From positions 2,604,001 through 2,668,000 of the forward strand of contig JALBUN010000045.1 in the NCBI GenBank assembly GCA_025174535.1: a stretch of DNA of 64,000 nt, read 5' to 3'. Of this stretch, positions 35,508 through 46,800 are shown piece by piece (within the stretch, counting starts at the first letter, position 1; the number at the start of each line of letters is the position of its first letter). The notes below the pieces were generated by a model. That model searched no databases. It saw nothing but the letters and a program-made list of their open reading frames with translations, and was not told where the DNA came from. Both the position numbers and the translations under genes were made by a program. The stretch is from Cantharellus purpuraceus (lineage: Eukaryota > Basidiomycota > Agaricomycetes > Cantharellales > Hydnaceae).

Positions 35508-38384
35508 CTAAACAATCCTCATCTCCCTTCTTCTGTACCTAAACCTATTCTGTTTACCGTCCGGATACCTTCTACCCAAAGGTAGTCCCCGCGTCCTGGT
35601 CACAGGAAGTGAGAACGGTCGAAGAGGTGGCCTTCGGTGAAGAGGGAACGCCCAAGGCCGGACCTCGGGTTTCCGAGTCACGTCCGTCCGCACTCGAAAG
35701 GTGGCGCGACCCACTAGGACCCTTTGCAGGCCAATGGGTAGAGAGTAGCCGGCTTGGGCCATACTCCTTGCGATCTCCACCAAAGTGTGATCATACGTCA
35801 ACGACGGCGATCCGGTGACTGCGAACAATCTTTGCGTGATGCGAAGCTTCCTCCTCCACCAGGATGAACTAGCACGCAGCCTCCGTGCTTGCATGTTGGG
35901 GCGACGACCGAAGATATCCAACAAGACATTGAAGAAACGCGCGTCAGGCACGGGAAGTTGCAGAGAATCAAGGCGGGCAGCCCACTGGGAGGGATACTGC
36001 TGTGCCCGGTCTGGTTGTGCCAGCATCAAATCTTGCCAGACTGATGTTGCACCCTTTCGCATCGAATTGTACAACAACAATCCTACGGTTCTCGAGGCCT
36101 CCATTCGTAAAGGTGGCTCAAGGTGTAAGATCCCTTCGGTTTTTGCCTGCATCTTCAAGAAATAGTATGCCCACCCAATGACATAGACTTTCCCTCTCCG
36201 ATCTCGCTGCGGAACCCAAGGTGGCGCTTGTTGCATGAAATTGAATGTTGCGTTGGAACCGGACGAAAAGCGTGTCCCGCGGATACATGCAAGTCCCTTT
36301 TTGCTTTCATTCGCGTAACACTGCATCATTGATGTATATGCCTCTATAGGCAAGCACCAGGGGGCAAGAGAGCCTGGTCGAGCGCGCGGGAACCAGCTAG
36401 CTCGCTCCGCCTCTCGTGCTAGTATCCAAACGCGCTCAGCCAGCCCTGTTTTCGCAGCTTTGCTCAGGGCATTGAGGAGTGCAGAGAAAACCCATGGGCC
36501 ATACTCCACGGCACGTGCAATGCACTCACGGTGCCTTTCTCGTCTCTGCTCGTCTGTCCATTCTGGATCCTGTGCATCACCACCTGCAGGATGATCAATA
36601 GCATGCAATTCGGGCAGAAGGTGGAAGACCATATCCGCGACTAAGGCGGCCTGACCAGTTGATACAAGATGTGTAATATAGCTGGATAAGGTATAAACAT
36701 CGGCAGGTAGGGTTGGACGCGTCGGTGATGTGACAAAATCGGGCACAACCATCTTTTCATCTTGAATGCGTTCGTATAATGGACCGCACTTTGCGCGCCA
36801 TTCTTGCTTCCGCAGCATACTGCGGAAAGGAATATCTGGTAAAGGTTTCGAAACCACATGATCCGAATTCTCCTTCCGCTGGCGGAACGTCTCAAGGACC
36901 TTGCTAGCAATGTCATTCCTCTTCAGCAGAGATGAAGATCGCAGAAGAGTATTGTATGTGATAGTATCGGGATGAAGAGGTGGCTTGCGATGGATAGTCA
37001 TATGTTCGATGACGTTACTGGCTAAAGCTGGAGAGAGACGATGTCGAAGTGCGTAATGAAGGAGAGTATTGTACGCGCGTAGATCCAAAGTGGGGTTTTC
37101 GAGTGATGAGTCAGGCCCTCGTGCCGATGGATGTAAACAATATTCATGGAGGACCTCGTGCACCTGGTTATAAACGTTGACATCGGTAAAGGAACCATTC
37201 CAGATGGCACCTGTCCTGTGCGGTGGAGATGAGGGACAATTTTGAAGAGTTCGGAGGAGAGGGGATATCTGCCCAAATGGAATACTCCTTTGCCGAAGAA
37301 GATTTGCTAGGATTGACAGAGATTCGATAGATCTTAACCGGACGGTGTCATTGGTATCGCGTGAAAGAATATGGCCATTGATGCTATTGAGGATACTTTG
37401 CAAGATGCTCTTGTCTGGATACGGAATCCGCGGATTGCCTCTTTCGAACCCCATTCTTTTAACATGCATCAGGGTTGAAATATCATGCTTGAAGAGATGC
37501 TCCTGGGTCCGTTTCAGAGGAAACGACGTCCCCTCGTCCGTTTGTTCCAGTCGAGATAAAGGTGGCCGCACGGCTTTACGTAGCTGCCAATCCTTTACAA
37601 GGAGGACAAAGAGCAGGGTTGCAACAATAATCTCGCCTTGAAGAAGGCAGGCATCCACAAGCCGACTGTACATATATTTCGTACGTTGTCGACGCGATTT
37701 ACGAGCCGTGTCCAGGATATTCAATGCAAGCTGTGTTTCTAGGTGCAGTCGCGTACTCTGCGATGCCAGGATGATTCCCACATCCGAGTCCCCCCAGGAT
37801 GGAGGAGGATCGATGGCCTGCTCTTTTACATAACACTCCTCCCGGGGCGAACTCGAGGATTCAGAACACAGCAGATTAACGCTTACTTCGAGTGTTCGAG
37901 TGCTGAATTTGACGCCAACAGCCATCAAATGTTGTAGTTCCCAACCAGCCTCGAGTACAAGTCCCTCTCGAATAAGACCATGAACTAATGAATGTACCGC
38001 TAAACGAGATGGAAGGCGTCGTCCAAGCTTCGCGACAGGGGGGCGAAGTAATGGCTTGATTCTGACGTCCAGGGGCAATTGCAACATGGAATGAACAACA
38101 TAGCAGGCGTCGCGTACGCTTCCTTCACGAATTGCCACGCGAATAGCTTGAGACGTCGCACGAGCCACCTGGGATGGAGTGAACTCGTATTCATTGTCGG
38201 ATGTCACCGGCTCATTCGCAAGGAAGAGGGGGCGCGTTGGCACTTTGTAGCTTGCAAAGGGACGTGGGAGGTCGTTGTTGCGTAGGGAATTTGCAGGTCC
38301 ATTATTGCGAAACGTTGCAAAGCGAAACCAAGGTCGCAAATAGGGTGAAACGATCCAAAATGATCGAATACAGAAACCGCGCAT
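35508..38384 (-). CDS. Large pentatricopeptide-repeat protein, probably mitochondrial
   Basis: An uninterrupted 958-codon frame, one of the few intronless genes here. The N-terminus MRGFCIRSFWIVSPYLRPWF is basic and hydrophobic, like a mitochondrial presequence. PPR-type helix pairs are seen around residues 430-480 (DLRAYNTLLHYALRHRLSPA and DTITYNTLLRSSSLLKRNDI), with degenerate repeats before and after. The C-terminus is strongly basic (LPLGRRYPDGKQNRFRYRRR). PPR proteins bind organelle RNA. Which RNA cannot be told, since fungal PPR codes are weak. Neighbours IF3, FLX1 and mS34 are also mitochondrial. Confidence 0.8.
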   Translation of the reverse strand: MRGFCIRSFWIVSPYLRPWFRFATFRNNGPANSLRNNDLPRPFASYKVPTRPLFLANEPVTSDNEYEFTPSQVARATSQAIRVAIREGSVRDACYVVHSMLQLPLDVRIKPLLRPPVAKLGRRLPSRLAVHSLVHGLIREGLVLEAGWELQHLMAVGVKFSTRTLEVSVNLLCSESSSSPREECYVKEQAIDPPPSWGDSDVGIILASQSTRLHLETQLALNILDTARKSRRQRTKYMYSRLVDACLLQGEIIVATLLFVLLVKDWQLRKAVRPPLSRLEQTDEGTSFPLKRTQEHLFKHDISTLMHVKRMGFERGNPRIPYPDKSILQSILNSINGHILSRDTNDTVRLRSIESLSILANLLRQRSIPFGQISPLLRTLQNCPSSPPHRTGAIWNGSFTDVNVYNQVHEVLHEYCLHPSARGPDSSLENPTLDLRAYNTLLHYALRHRLSPALASNVIEHMTIHRKPPLHPDTITYNTLLRSSSLLKRNDIASKVLETFRQRKENSDHVVSKPLPDIPFRSMLRKQEWRAKCGPLYERIQDEKMVVPDFVTSPTRPTLPADVYTLSSYITHLVSTGQAALVADMVFHLLPELHAIDHPAGGDAQDPEWTDEQRRERHRECIARAVEYGPWVFSALLNALSKAAKTGLAERVWILAREAERASWFPRARPGSLAPWCLPIEAYTSMMQCYANESKKGLACIRGTRFSSGSNATFNFMQQAPPWVPQRDRRGKVYVIGWAYYFLKMQAKTEGILHLEPPLRMEASRTVGLLLYNSMRKGATSVWQDLMLAQPDRAQQYPSQWAARLDSLQLPVPDARFFNVLLDIFGRRPNMQARRLRASSSWWRRKLRITQRLFAVTGSPSLTYDHTLVEIARSMAQAGYSLPIGLQRVLVGRATFRVRTDVTRKPEVRPWAFPLHRRPPLRPFSLPVTRTRGLPLGRRYPDGKQNRFRYRRREMRIV

Positions 38385-38565
38385 GCGTTGCGCATAACCA
38401 TACTAAAATAAACTGAATCAACTACAATGCCGATAGTCTCTTAAACAAGCGCACCAGTTGGATATGCCACAGTCAAAAACGCACAAACACTCCCGCCAGA
38501 AATTTACTGTGGAAAGCGGATGATGTAAGCAGCGGAATTGAATTTACTGTGCTCTGAAGTGGGGT
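38385..38565. promoter_or_regulatory. Divergent promoter, PPR / NCBP1
   Basis: 181 bp between start codons on opposite strands. No TATA box is seen. Confidence 0.55.
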
Positions 38566-41500
38566 ATGCCTCCAGACAGAAATAACAGAAGACGGTTCAG
38601 AGGAGGTCAGCTCGTAAAGTGGCCTATTATTACTGCGTCTCTCTGACGTTCCCATTGAAAGATGAATACCGCGAGCCTGTCGAAACACCAGAACAGAAAC
38701 TTCGAAACGTTGTGATACGACTAGGCGACTCGCCTGTAAGTTTGGTGTCCTCTTCGATCCTATAGTGGCCTATAAGGAAATCATATATAGGATTTTGAGC
38801 CGTCTCGAGATTTATCTCAAGCTTACAAGCTGCTGGCTCCCCGTAGGGATGCCATACCTGCCATCGCAGAGGGTTTTCGTATAGGGTAAGCATGCGCATT
38901 ACCCAGCTCGTTCTTCTTTCGTGGAGCGCCTCTGATAAGTTGGGCAGCGTGACAGAGGAGCCATACAAGACTCCTTATTATACTGCACTCCTTCTTTTGT
39001 TGCACCAACCTTTGGATAGCACGCCAGAAGATGACTCTCAGTTGTCAGACACGATCCCAATTGGAAAGTCGATCTTAGATGACTTCTGGAGAGGTTTCCA
39101 AGCATTTTTGGATAAGCAGTCATGGAGAGAATTGCGATTATGTGTATGTGCACGTTTTGAAGCAATAACGTGTCAGACAGCCTTTGACCCTTTCATGGAT
39201 AGATCCACTTCTTCTCCCACCTAACCATTGCCAAAGTCATCAGCCCAGCTTCCATGATGACCTTACTGCAATCCTTTTCAGCAGTCCTAGATGAGCCGGG
39301 TGTCTCATATGGTCGGGCAGTCAAGGCAGGAATATGTGTTGGCGAGGCTCTGATTAGAGTCAGCTGGTCTTTCTTTCTCTTTTGAACACGCATTCACCTT
39401 GCGTTAGGCCGGACCTGTGTTATACGAATACTCATCTCAGGGTGTCAGAGAGATGATATCATCTATTACTGTTTTCGCAGATTCGGTCAAGGCGACCAAG
39501 GCCCTTGTTCAGCCTTTTCTTCACCTTCATGCCCTCGGCGACTCTCCTTTGGGTAATGAGAATGAGGCAAGTCATCTCCATTCGCGTAGTTTGCTGTATC
39601 ACTGATTCTCTGTCCCCACTCAAGCTCTTGATGAATCTTCTCTCGGCCTTGCGACACCTCCTTTCGAAAACATTCTCCGAAGATATAGGTGTCTTTCCAC
39701 AGCCATACCTTGAGTTCTCGAGCACTGTTGCAGAAGCATCTCCCTTTGATCTCCCTTCTGTCCTCGTTCCTCCAGAAGCAATTGAGATCGACAGCATGGA
39801 CATTGGGGGGACAATGTACGAAGACAACAAGACAGCGAATAAGAGAGAGGAACTGCCCCAGTTTTATCTGGCACTGTTTGACAATGAGGTCAATCTACAC
39901 TTTCTTACTACACATTGGTCCAAACACTAAGCCTGTTCTCAGATCACTCCTGATCCTACAACTCCCGCTGGGTATAGTCTTCGTTCAACCCTCAACGATG
40001 TGATAGATATCTTTGAAGTGAACCGAAAGGAGTGTGCGCGCCTCCTTTTAGACATGCCTAAATGGATTGCTCCAGGATCATTCAAACCTAAGCCGGGTAC
40101 CGTGGTTCAGAATGACGCGGATCTGTCCCTGAAGCCAGGCATGGGATGGCAGCTTGAAAGCACTGTCATAGAGGTGAGTCAGGCAGATGGTTAACACATA
40201 AAGCAGCAGCTCAACCAGGCTTATCCACGGACGTTAAAGTCAATCTTGTCTTCTCTGCTAGTCGTCCCTGATTCCCAACATAAACCTGTGTACTACTTCT
40301 CCTTGATCACCGAGTTATGTAAACTGTCACCGTCGACTGTAGGGCCCGCTGTAGGGAAATCCATCCGGAAACTCTATACTTTCTTGGGTGATGGACTGGA
40401 TGTCGAGATTGCTCAGCGCTTCTCTGAATGGTTCGCTGTTCATATGAGTAACTTCAACTTTCAATGGGTATGGAAAGAATGGTTGGTTGCTAATGTTCAA
40501 TTTCTGTCATTGGTTGTCTAATACTACTTCAGGGTGCCAGATCTTGCACTCGCGACATGTCATCCGAAGCGATGTTTCATTCGTAGGGCGCTTCGGTATG
40601 AAGTGCGACTTTCGTACCATGATCGGATCATGAAAACTATACCTGAAGCGATGCAATCACCTGAAGCTGATGCCATGTCTCCTCAGCCTCCTGGTCCAGA
40701 GTACGAATACGACGACCCCGGTAAGCCGTTTTCCCACTGGTATGCGATTTCTCGTATTGAACCACTGTATCTATTTAGGTCACCCGCATTACGATGCAGC
40801 TCAGTCATTACTCAGTCTCCTTCGCGGACGATCCAACGTCCACGAAGTGATGACACATGTAGAAACACTCAAAAGCAACTTGACTGAGAGTGGTGAGCCG
40901 GAGCAACGCGCTTCCTCTATTGTGCGTTCCATGGTTATGCAGTCACTCCTGCATATCGGTTCTCGTTCGTTCTCCCACTTTCTCAATGCCATGGAACGTT
41001 ATCTTCCTCTCCTGAGGTCCGTATCTGCCTCCGAAGGCAAGGCTGACGTGTTAGAAGCCGCGGGAGACTTCTGGCGCAAAAGTCCACAGATGATTATTAT
41101 TGTTTTCGACAAATTGATGCAGTATCAGATCGTGGATCCAACCAACGTCGTCACTTGGGCTTTTGCACCACGTGAAAGCAAGGGCGAGATGACTGGGCTT
41201 ACCACTGGAGAATGGGAACTCGTCAAAGGAGCGTTAGATAAGGCCATAGGAAGGGTGGCAATTTCGAAACGAAAGCTAGCGGTGTTAAGGAAGGAGGATG
41301 ATGATGCGAGGGCTAGGGCGAAGGCCCGAACAAACGGGGGCGCAGGCATGGATGTGGACAGTGAAGCAAAAGGTGTGTGGTATCCTATCTACTTCTGTTT
41401 CAGTCTCACACATGGTGTGCGGCAGACGAAGCAATTGTTGAGGCCTCGCCTGCGTTGACGACGGCATTGAAAGGGTATTCCACGCTGACACAAGACCAGA

Positions 41501-41833
41501 AAGCTACACTCACTCGCGTGCTGTCGAGTTTTGTGGAGGCGTTAAGATCATCACGCATGATCACTAGCGAGTCCGCTTGGAACCAGCGCTTTCAATGGGA
41601 ACAAACGGAATGGAATATGTGGGAGACTTGGGGATGGTATCGACAATTCCTCCGCGCCGTTAGTGCAACGGCTTTATCCCTCTGAGCGCTGTATGCTAAC
41701 TTTACTTTAGTATTCCCCACATTTGAGAAGCAACTCGACGTCTCTTGAGGCTGCCTGCCTTCAGGGTTTACAGGAGGATGAGGCGTCGGCGCTGCTAAAA
41801 AGGCTTTGGATTACTGCCGTAGGCCAAGATTAA
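38566..41833 (+). CDS. NCBP1: Nuclear cap-binding protein subunit 1 (CBP80)
   Basis: CBP80 is the large MIF4G-fold subunit of the nuclear cap-binding complex. The first exon MPPDRNNRRRFRG is basic and ends at a GTCAGC donor; the second gives DEYREPVETPEQKLRNVVIR. Later exons read YGRAVKAGICVGEALIR, LNDVIDIFEVNRKECARLLL and SLKPGMGWQLESTVIEV. Then VYYFSLITELCKLSPSTVGP, VGKSIRKLYTFLGDGLDVEI and FAVHMSNFNFQWVWKEW, the CBP80 hallmark. The C-terminal part gives FDKLMQYQIVDPTNVVTWAF and FQWEQTEWNMWETWGWYRQF. It ends KRLWITAVGQD. About a dozen introns; some N-terminal junctions (38.7-39.5 kb) were not worked out. ARS2 and an NCBP3-like gene are in the same window. Confidence 0.9.
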
Positions 41834-42308
41834 TTAAATTTGTATATTCAGATGTATGAGCTGTGAGTAGTTTAGGGAATCACTTTTCCTTGAGACCTCA
41901 TGTTTTAGCCCGGTCCCATATTATACTTATTTCAGACTCAAGTTTATAATAACTCGCATTCGGAAATGTAACGCATCCTCCGAGTGGTTTGACATGCAAT
42001 CCGTCGATGTGTGCTTTGACGAGAACAAATACTATGGCCACCGTGCTATGAATGACCCCCCTATAACTTTCAAGAGAGCGTCCGGTGACAGTTTGGTTTC
42101 ACTGCAGCAAATTCTAATATAACACCTCTAGCAAAATTAGACCAAGCTTGAAAACCAGAGGCTTGGGAAATTTGGTCTATTTTTTTTTCGGTTTTCCTAG
42201 TTTTAACTCGTCATACATTATATTTGAAAGTTGTAGCTCCCGCTGGCTGGAGATCAAGCCAGAAGTGCGACGCGCTTCATAGAATCATCACGTGATCTAG
42301 TCTGCTTC
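41834..42308. other. Intergenic region between NCBP1 and cyclin C
   Basis: About 475 bp, AT-rich, with a run of eight or nine T near 42,181. No gene seen. Confidence 0.55.
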
Positions 42309-43746
42309 ATGGCCACCGATTTCTGGGCTTCATCGCACCAGTGAGTCCTTACTAGTGTGGAAGAAATTTGTAGAAAGTGATGGACTTGCAAGTCGACGTT
42401 GGATAGTCGATCGCTCTACCATCAAGCAAGCTCGCTCAGATGATCGCAAGTATGTCAAGGATGAATCGGAGCTTTCATTACTAGCCATATTTTTTGCGAA
42501 TCGTGACAACCACTCTGTCTGCATCATTTATAATGGCTGATTACCGCCCAGTTATTTCGAAACTTGGGAAGAAACTTGACCTGCGCCAGCGTGTGATCGC
42601 AACGGCGACTGTCTTCTTCCGTCGTTTCTACCTCAAGAATTCATATTGCGATACAGACCCATTCCTACTTGTTGCCGCGTGCTGTTACGTTGCCGCAAAG
42701 GCAGAGGAAACGCCGGTCCATGCGAAGAACGTTGTAGCAGAAGCTCGAGCCTTGTTTAATAGTGAGTGGGTGACGTCCCCACGATGCGTTTGAGATCGCT
42801 AGTGACAACTATCCAGGCGATGAATACGATGGTAAAGGATTCCCCTCGGACAACACGAGGTTAGCGGAGATGGAGTTTTATCTGGTAGACGACCTTGAAT
42901 GCGATTTAACTGTGTTTCACCCATACCGGACGCTGTTGACACTCTGCAGGAAGGAAGGAAGCGCAGAGACGGAAGGCGAAGACATCTCGGCGCAGGAGGC
43001 AGAGGCAGGGGAAGTAGGTGTAGGGATAGACGATCCAAGGTACTGGGGTACGGGGCAGGGCAAGTTGGAACTGCAGGAGCCAGCACTTCAAATGGCTTGG
43101 TGAGAACTGACGCCTCCAACTGTTTGTGAAGCTCACTGGTCGTAGGTTCATTATTAACGACACGTACCGATCAGAGTTATGTCTCTTGTATCCACCACAC
43201 CTCATCGCCATTGCAGCGGTGTATCTTACTTGTGTACTTCACCCCTCGACGCGAAATAGTATTCAAGCGCAGTCTGCCTCTCGTGCTACCACTGCCGCCG
43301 CTTCGTCGATCACGTCCACATCAGCACCGCGACGTTCTTCGCGACAAGCAACACAGTCTTTGAATGCAGCTCCCAGCAAAGGAAAGGGAAAAGAGAAGCA
43401 GCTAGACACCGTTGGATGGCTGGCAGGGCTGAACGTATCAATGTCACTTATTGCGACCGTAGCGCAGGAGATTATCAGCTTGTACTGCCTCTGGGATAGG
43501 TTCAGTGACGACCATGGGTCAGAATCAGCACGAGGGAGCATCAGCGTTGCACGGAAGGGCAAGGTGATGTCCATGGCAATGGAGGCGATGGACGAGGGTC
43601 AGGGGGATGGCAAGTCGAGAAAGTACACGTCCTTGGACTTGACGAGACTGTGGAAGAGAATGAGAGAGAGTAGAGCGGGAGATCTGTCGCACCCTGACAG
43701 CGGGAAGCCACTGCCTGTAAATAGATCTCTTATTCTACAAAGCTGA
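42309..43746 (+). CDS. SSN8: Cyclin C of the Mediator kinase module
   Basis: Cyclin C pairs with Cdk8 in the Mediator kinase module. The start MATDFWASSH joins to SLASRRWIVDRST-like sequence (KFVESDGLASRRWIVDRSTI). After introns, ISKLGKKLDLRQRVIATATV and FFRRFYLKNSYCDTDPFLLV, then AACCYVAAKAEETPVHAKNV, form the cyclin box. Then LAEMEFYLVDDLECDLTVFH, FIINDTYRSELCLLYPPHLI and AIAAVYLTCVLHPSTR form the second fold. An inserted Ala/Ser/Thr/Lys-rich stretch (43,260-43,410) follows before the end LWKRMRESRAGD. It is larger than yeast Ssn8 because of inserts in the second half. Its stop is only 61 bp before the next gene on the same strand. Confidence 0.9.
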
Positions 43747-43807
43747 GCGTGTTGTGGACACTTGTGGACGTGACGCAGAGCTTGCGCCTCGCGCTTCGGG
43801 CTGTGGC

Positions 43808-46800
43808 ATGCTTCGCTCAATATTGGCCTCTGTCCATATATCCTCTATTTATCCTGCTTCCCTGGCAGAAAATGCTCATATCGACACTCTGCGCAGCGAC
43901 CTGCCTATTCCAGAGGCTGACCCGGACGTCCTCCTTGAGCATGCCTCCTTCTCGACTTCGTTCTGCTCTGATTCTACGGGGACCATGCTTATAAGAATTA
44001 TCCACGGTGGCCTTATCCTCGAGATAATTCCATTGTCTACAAGCAGACCCATCAGGTTTTCCTTTCCGGCACCGATCATTCCCTCACCGGCAGTGTTACT
44101 CCATCAACTCTCAGAGCTTCGTGTTTTTGTGGTGACATCCTCCGGATCCCTTTTTGTACTCACTTTCCCCGTGTCTGTCACGCAACGAATACCAGAATTC
44201 GACGTTTCACCTCCAGTCCGTCATTGGTGCAATGAGTTCTTGATCAACACATCTTCCGACGAGTTAGAAGGTCCTGTTCATGTCAAGGACATTGATTGTG
44301 TCCTAGTTGGGATGAAGAAGGGGAGATTCTTGCGTCTCGACTGTGGTATGAACTACAGTGAGTGATGCTATGCATTATGGCGGTGTTTTTCAGCCATACT
44401 CTTCATAGGTACATGGCAAGAAAGTATCTATCGCATCAAGACGTCGTGGGCATCCTATATCATCCCAGATTCCGATGACTCCCACATCGTTTCATTTGCA
44501 TCATATCCTCCACCTTCCGACACAATTGTGCATTTTTCTCTGTCCCGCGATCGCACTTTGCGAGCCTGGAATTATGGGACATGCGTCGCCTCGTATTCTA
44601 TCAAATCCATGACGAGAGCATCATTGCCTCCCATGTCTCGTGGTGAAACAACGATCAATGACTCTAGAGGATCTTTGCTGGAACCAGAGCCGCAGAAGCT
44701 TCTTTGTGTCCTACATGCCTCAGAAGATGTCATCAACGTGGATGATGACCTTCGAGTCCTGGTGTTTATACCTACCCCTACCTCACTCGAGTCAGGTGGC
44801 TGGTTCCACCTGTTCCGTCTCTCGCCTACCCGAGCTGTGAACAAGGAATTTTCTCACATGCAATCTATTGCGTGTCCACCGCGGACGGGAGGTGCAGAGC
44901 TTCGTGACTTCATGGTGCACCGTTCTTCCCTGTATGTTCTCTGGGATCAAAAGGGTCAACCTGTCGTGGAGTATACTGCTTTTGACCCTGACGTCATTGA
45001 CGACAACGAGGATGTCTGGTATTCCACAACATATCCGTCAGAGTCAGAATTGACTCCCGACCACCTGGATGAGTTGTTACTGCGGTCCGGGGGAGGGTCC
45101 CTCGTTGACACTTTAATGAACGCTATACTTCGTCCAGGCGTCTTTTCGCATTTTACTATTGAGACCGCCTTACAACAATATACAGATTCCCTTCTCTCGA
45201 TCCCAGGGGCGCAACCTGGACCGCTTCGACAATCATTCCTCACCCTGAGCGAACACATTACAGCCGTGGTGGGTTGCACCGTGAATGTTATTGTCGACCC
45301 GCATACCGGGATACCGCAGCGTGCCAACTATTGGAATGCCCTAAAGCGGGACTGGGAGGGCTTTGTCGCACGTTGTCGAGAGATTGAGCGCAGTGGTCGA
45401 TGGCCGCTCTCACTAGGTGTCACTCGGCGCGGTGCCGTCTTGCTGCTTGAGCGCGAACGGGCTGGTTGCGTGGCCACCTCGGATCACTCCCTGGAAGTCC
45501 GGGCTAGTCTGAGCGATGGGGACATGGCTGGGGACCATCCTATCCTACAAGCCGGGTCTGCTGTGCGACGAATGCTCTCAAGTGCTGAGGTCCATGCTCG
45601 AGAGTCGCAATTTGAGATTATGGCGTGTCAGGAACGTGGATATACGTATACGGAAACTTTGGAGTTTTGCGTTTCGTCCCTCGATGATCCACGCCAAGAC
45701 GTGACGCAGTTTGCGCTCCAGCAACTTGTTGATATTGACGACCTTGGTGTCCATTTTGAACAGGTTCTTGCTCATATCACATCAACGCAGGACGATGTCA
45801 AAGTCGAGGAGGGTGACGACGGCGCGGATTCTGTTCCCAGTTCTAGCGAGACTTCGTTCCACGTCCACGGGGCACGGTGGTCACGAGGTGTCGCGATAGC
45901 CTATCTGCAAGCTAGCATCGAAGCACGATATGAGCTTTGCCTGGCCCTTGTTCTCCTTTTGTTTCACATCCACGACCGCCGCAAGGAGTTATCTCCAGTA
46001 GTACTGGCACGACTGTTTGCGACATTCAGGAATCTCGTAATTCTACGCTACCTTGCGTGGCAGCCTGCTGGTGACCCAGACGGGACACAGCCAACGTCAT
46101 CGATTGATCCGGATCTGGCTGTCCTACGTGATTTCCAGAATATGGCTGTTTCCGCTCGTCACCCTGTATCGAGGGTGTCCCCTGGGGCATTCCGACCCAC
46201 CTACTCATTGACCTACCGCTTGATGGAAGAGGCTATTCGTACAGATGCATCGCTCCCACATGCAGCGTTGGACTTCCTATCGATGACGAACTTGTTGAGT
46301 TCACAAGATGCGGCAGAGGTGACTCAACATGAAGTGTTGCTATGCAAGTGGCTCCTTGATCTCGGGTTTTGGGATGTCGCACTAGAGGTCATTGGTAAAT
46401 TGCCACGAAGTCCAGGGATCACATATGTGCGCGGACTTCTCCTAGTGCAAACTGGACGCACGGACGATGCTGCCTCGCTCCTGCGACGTGTGGGGGCCAA
46501 TTTTGGTGAGACATGATAGTTGTGGATTTGTCAGTAACTCATGTCAAGCAGGTCCTGGGGCACTGCTCTCTGATGAAGACTCTGAGGCACTTCGCCATGT
46601 GTTGCCCAGTATAGAAGGGCCTTATATTGAGTACAGCTATTACAAGTGGATCGCAACGATGTTCGAGCGGGCTAGTTATCTGTCCGAGTCCATTCAGTTC
46701 TATAAGCTGGCATGTGAGCTTGCCAGTGCAGAAGTGGATACAAGCGAGCTTTGGAGAAAGGTCATTCTTGGCTACACGGAACTGGAGAAGTTCGAGGAGG

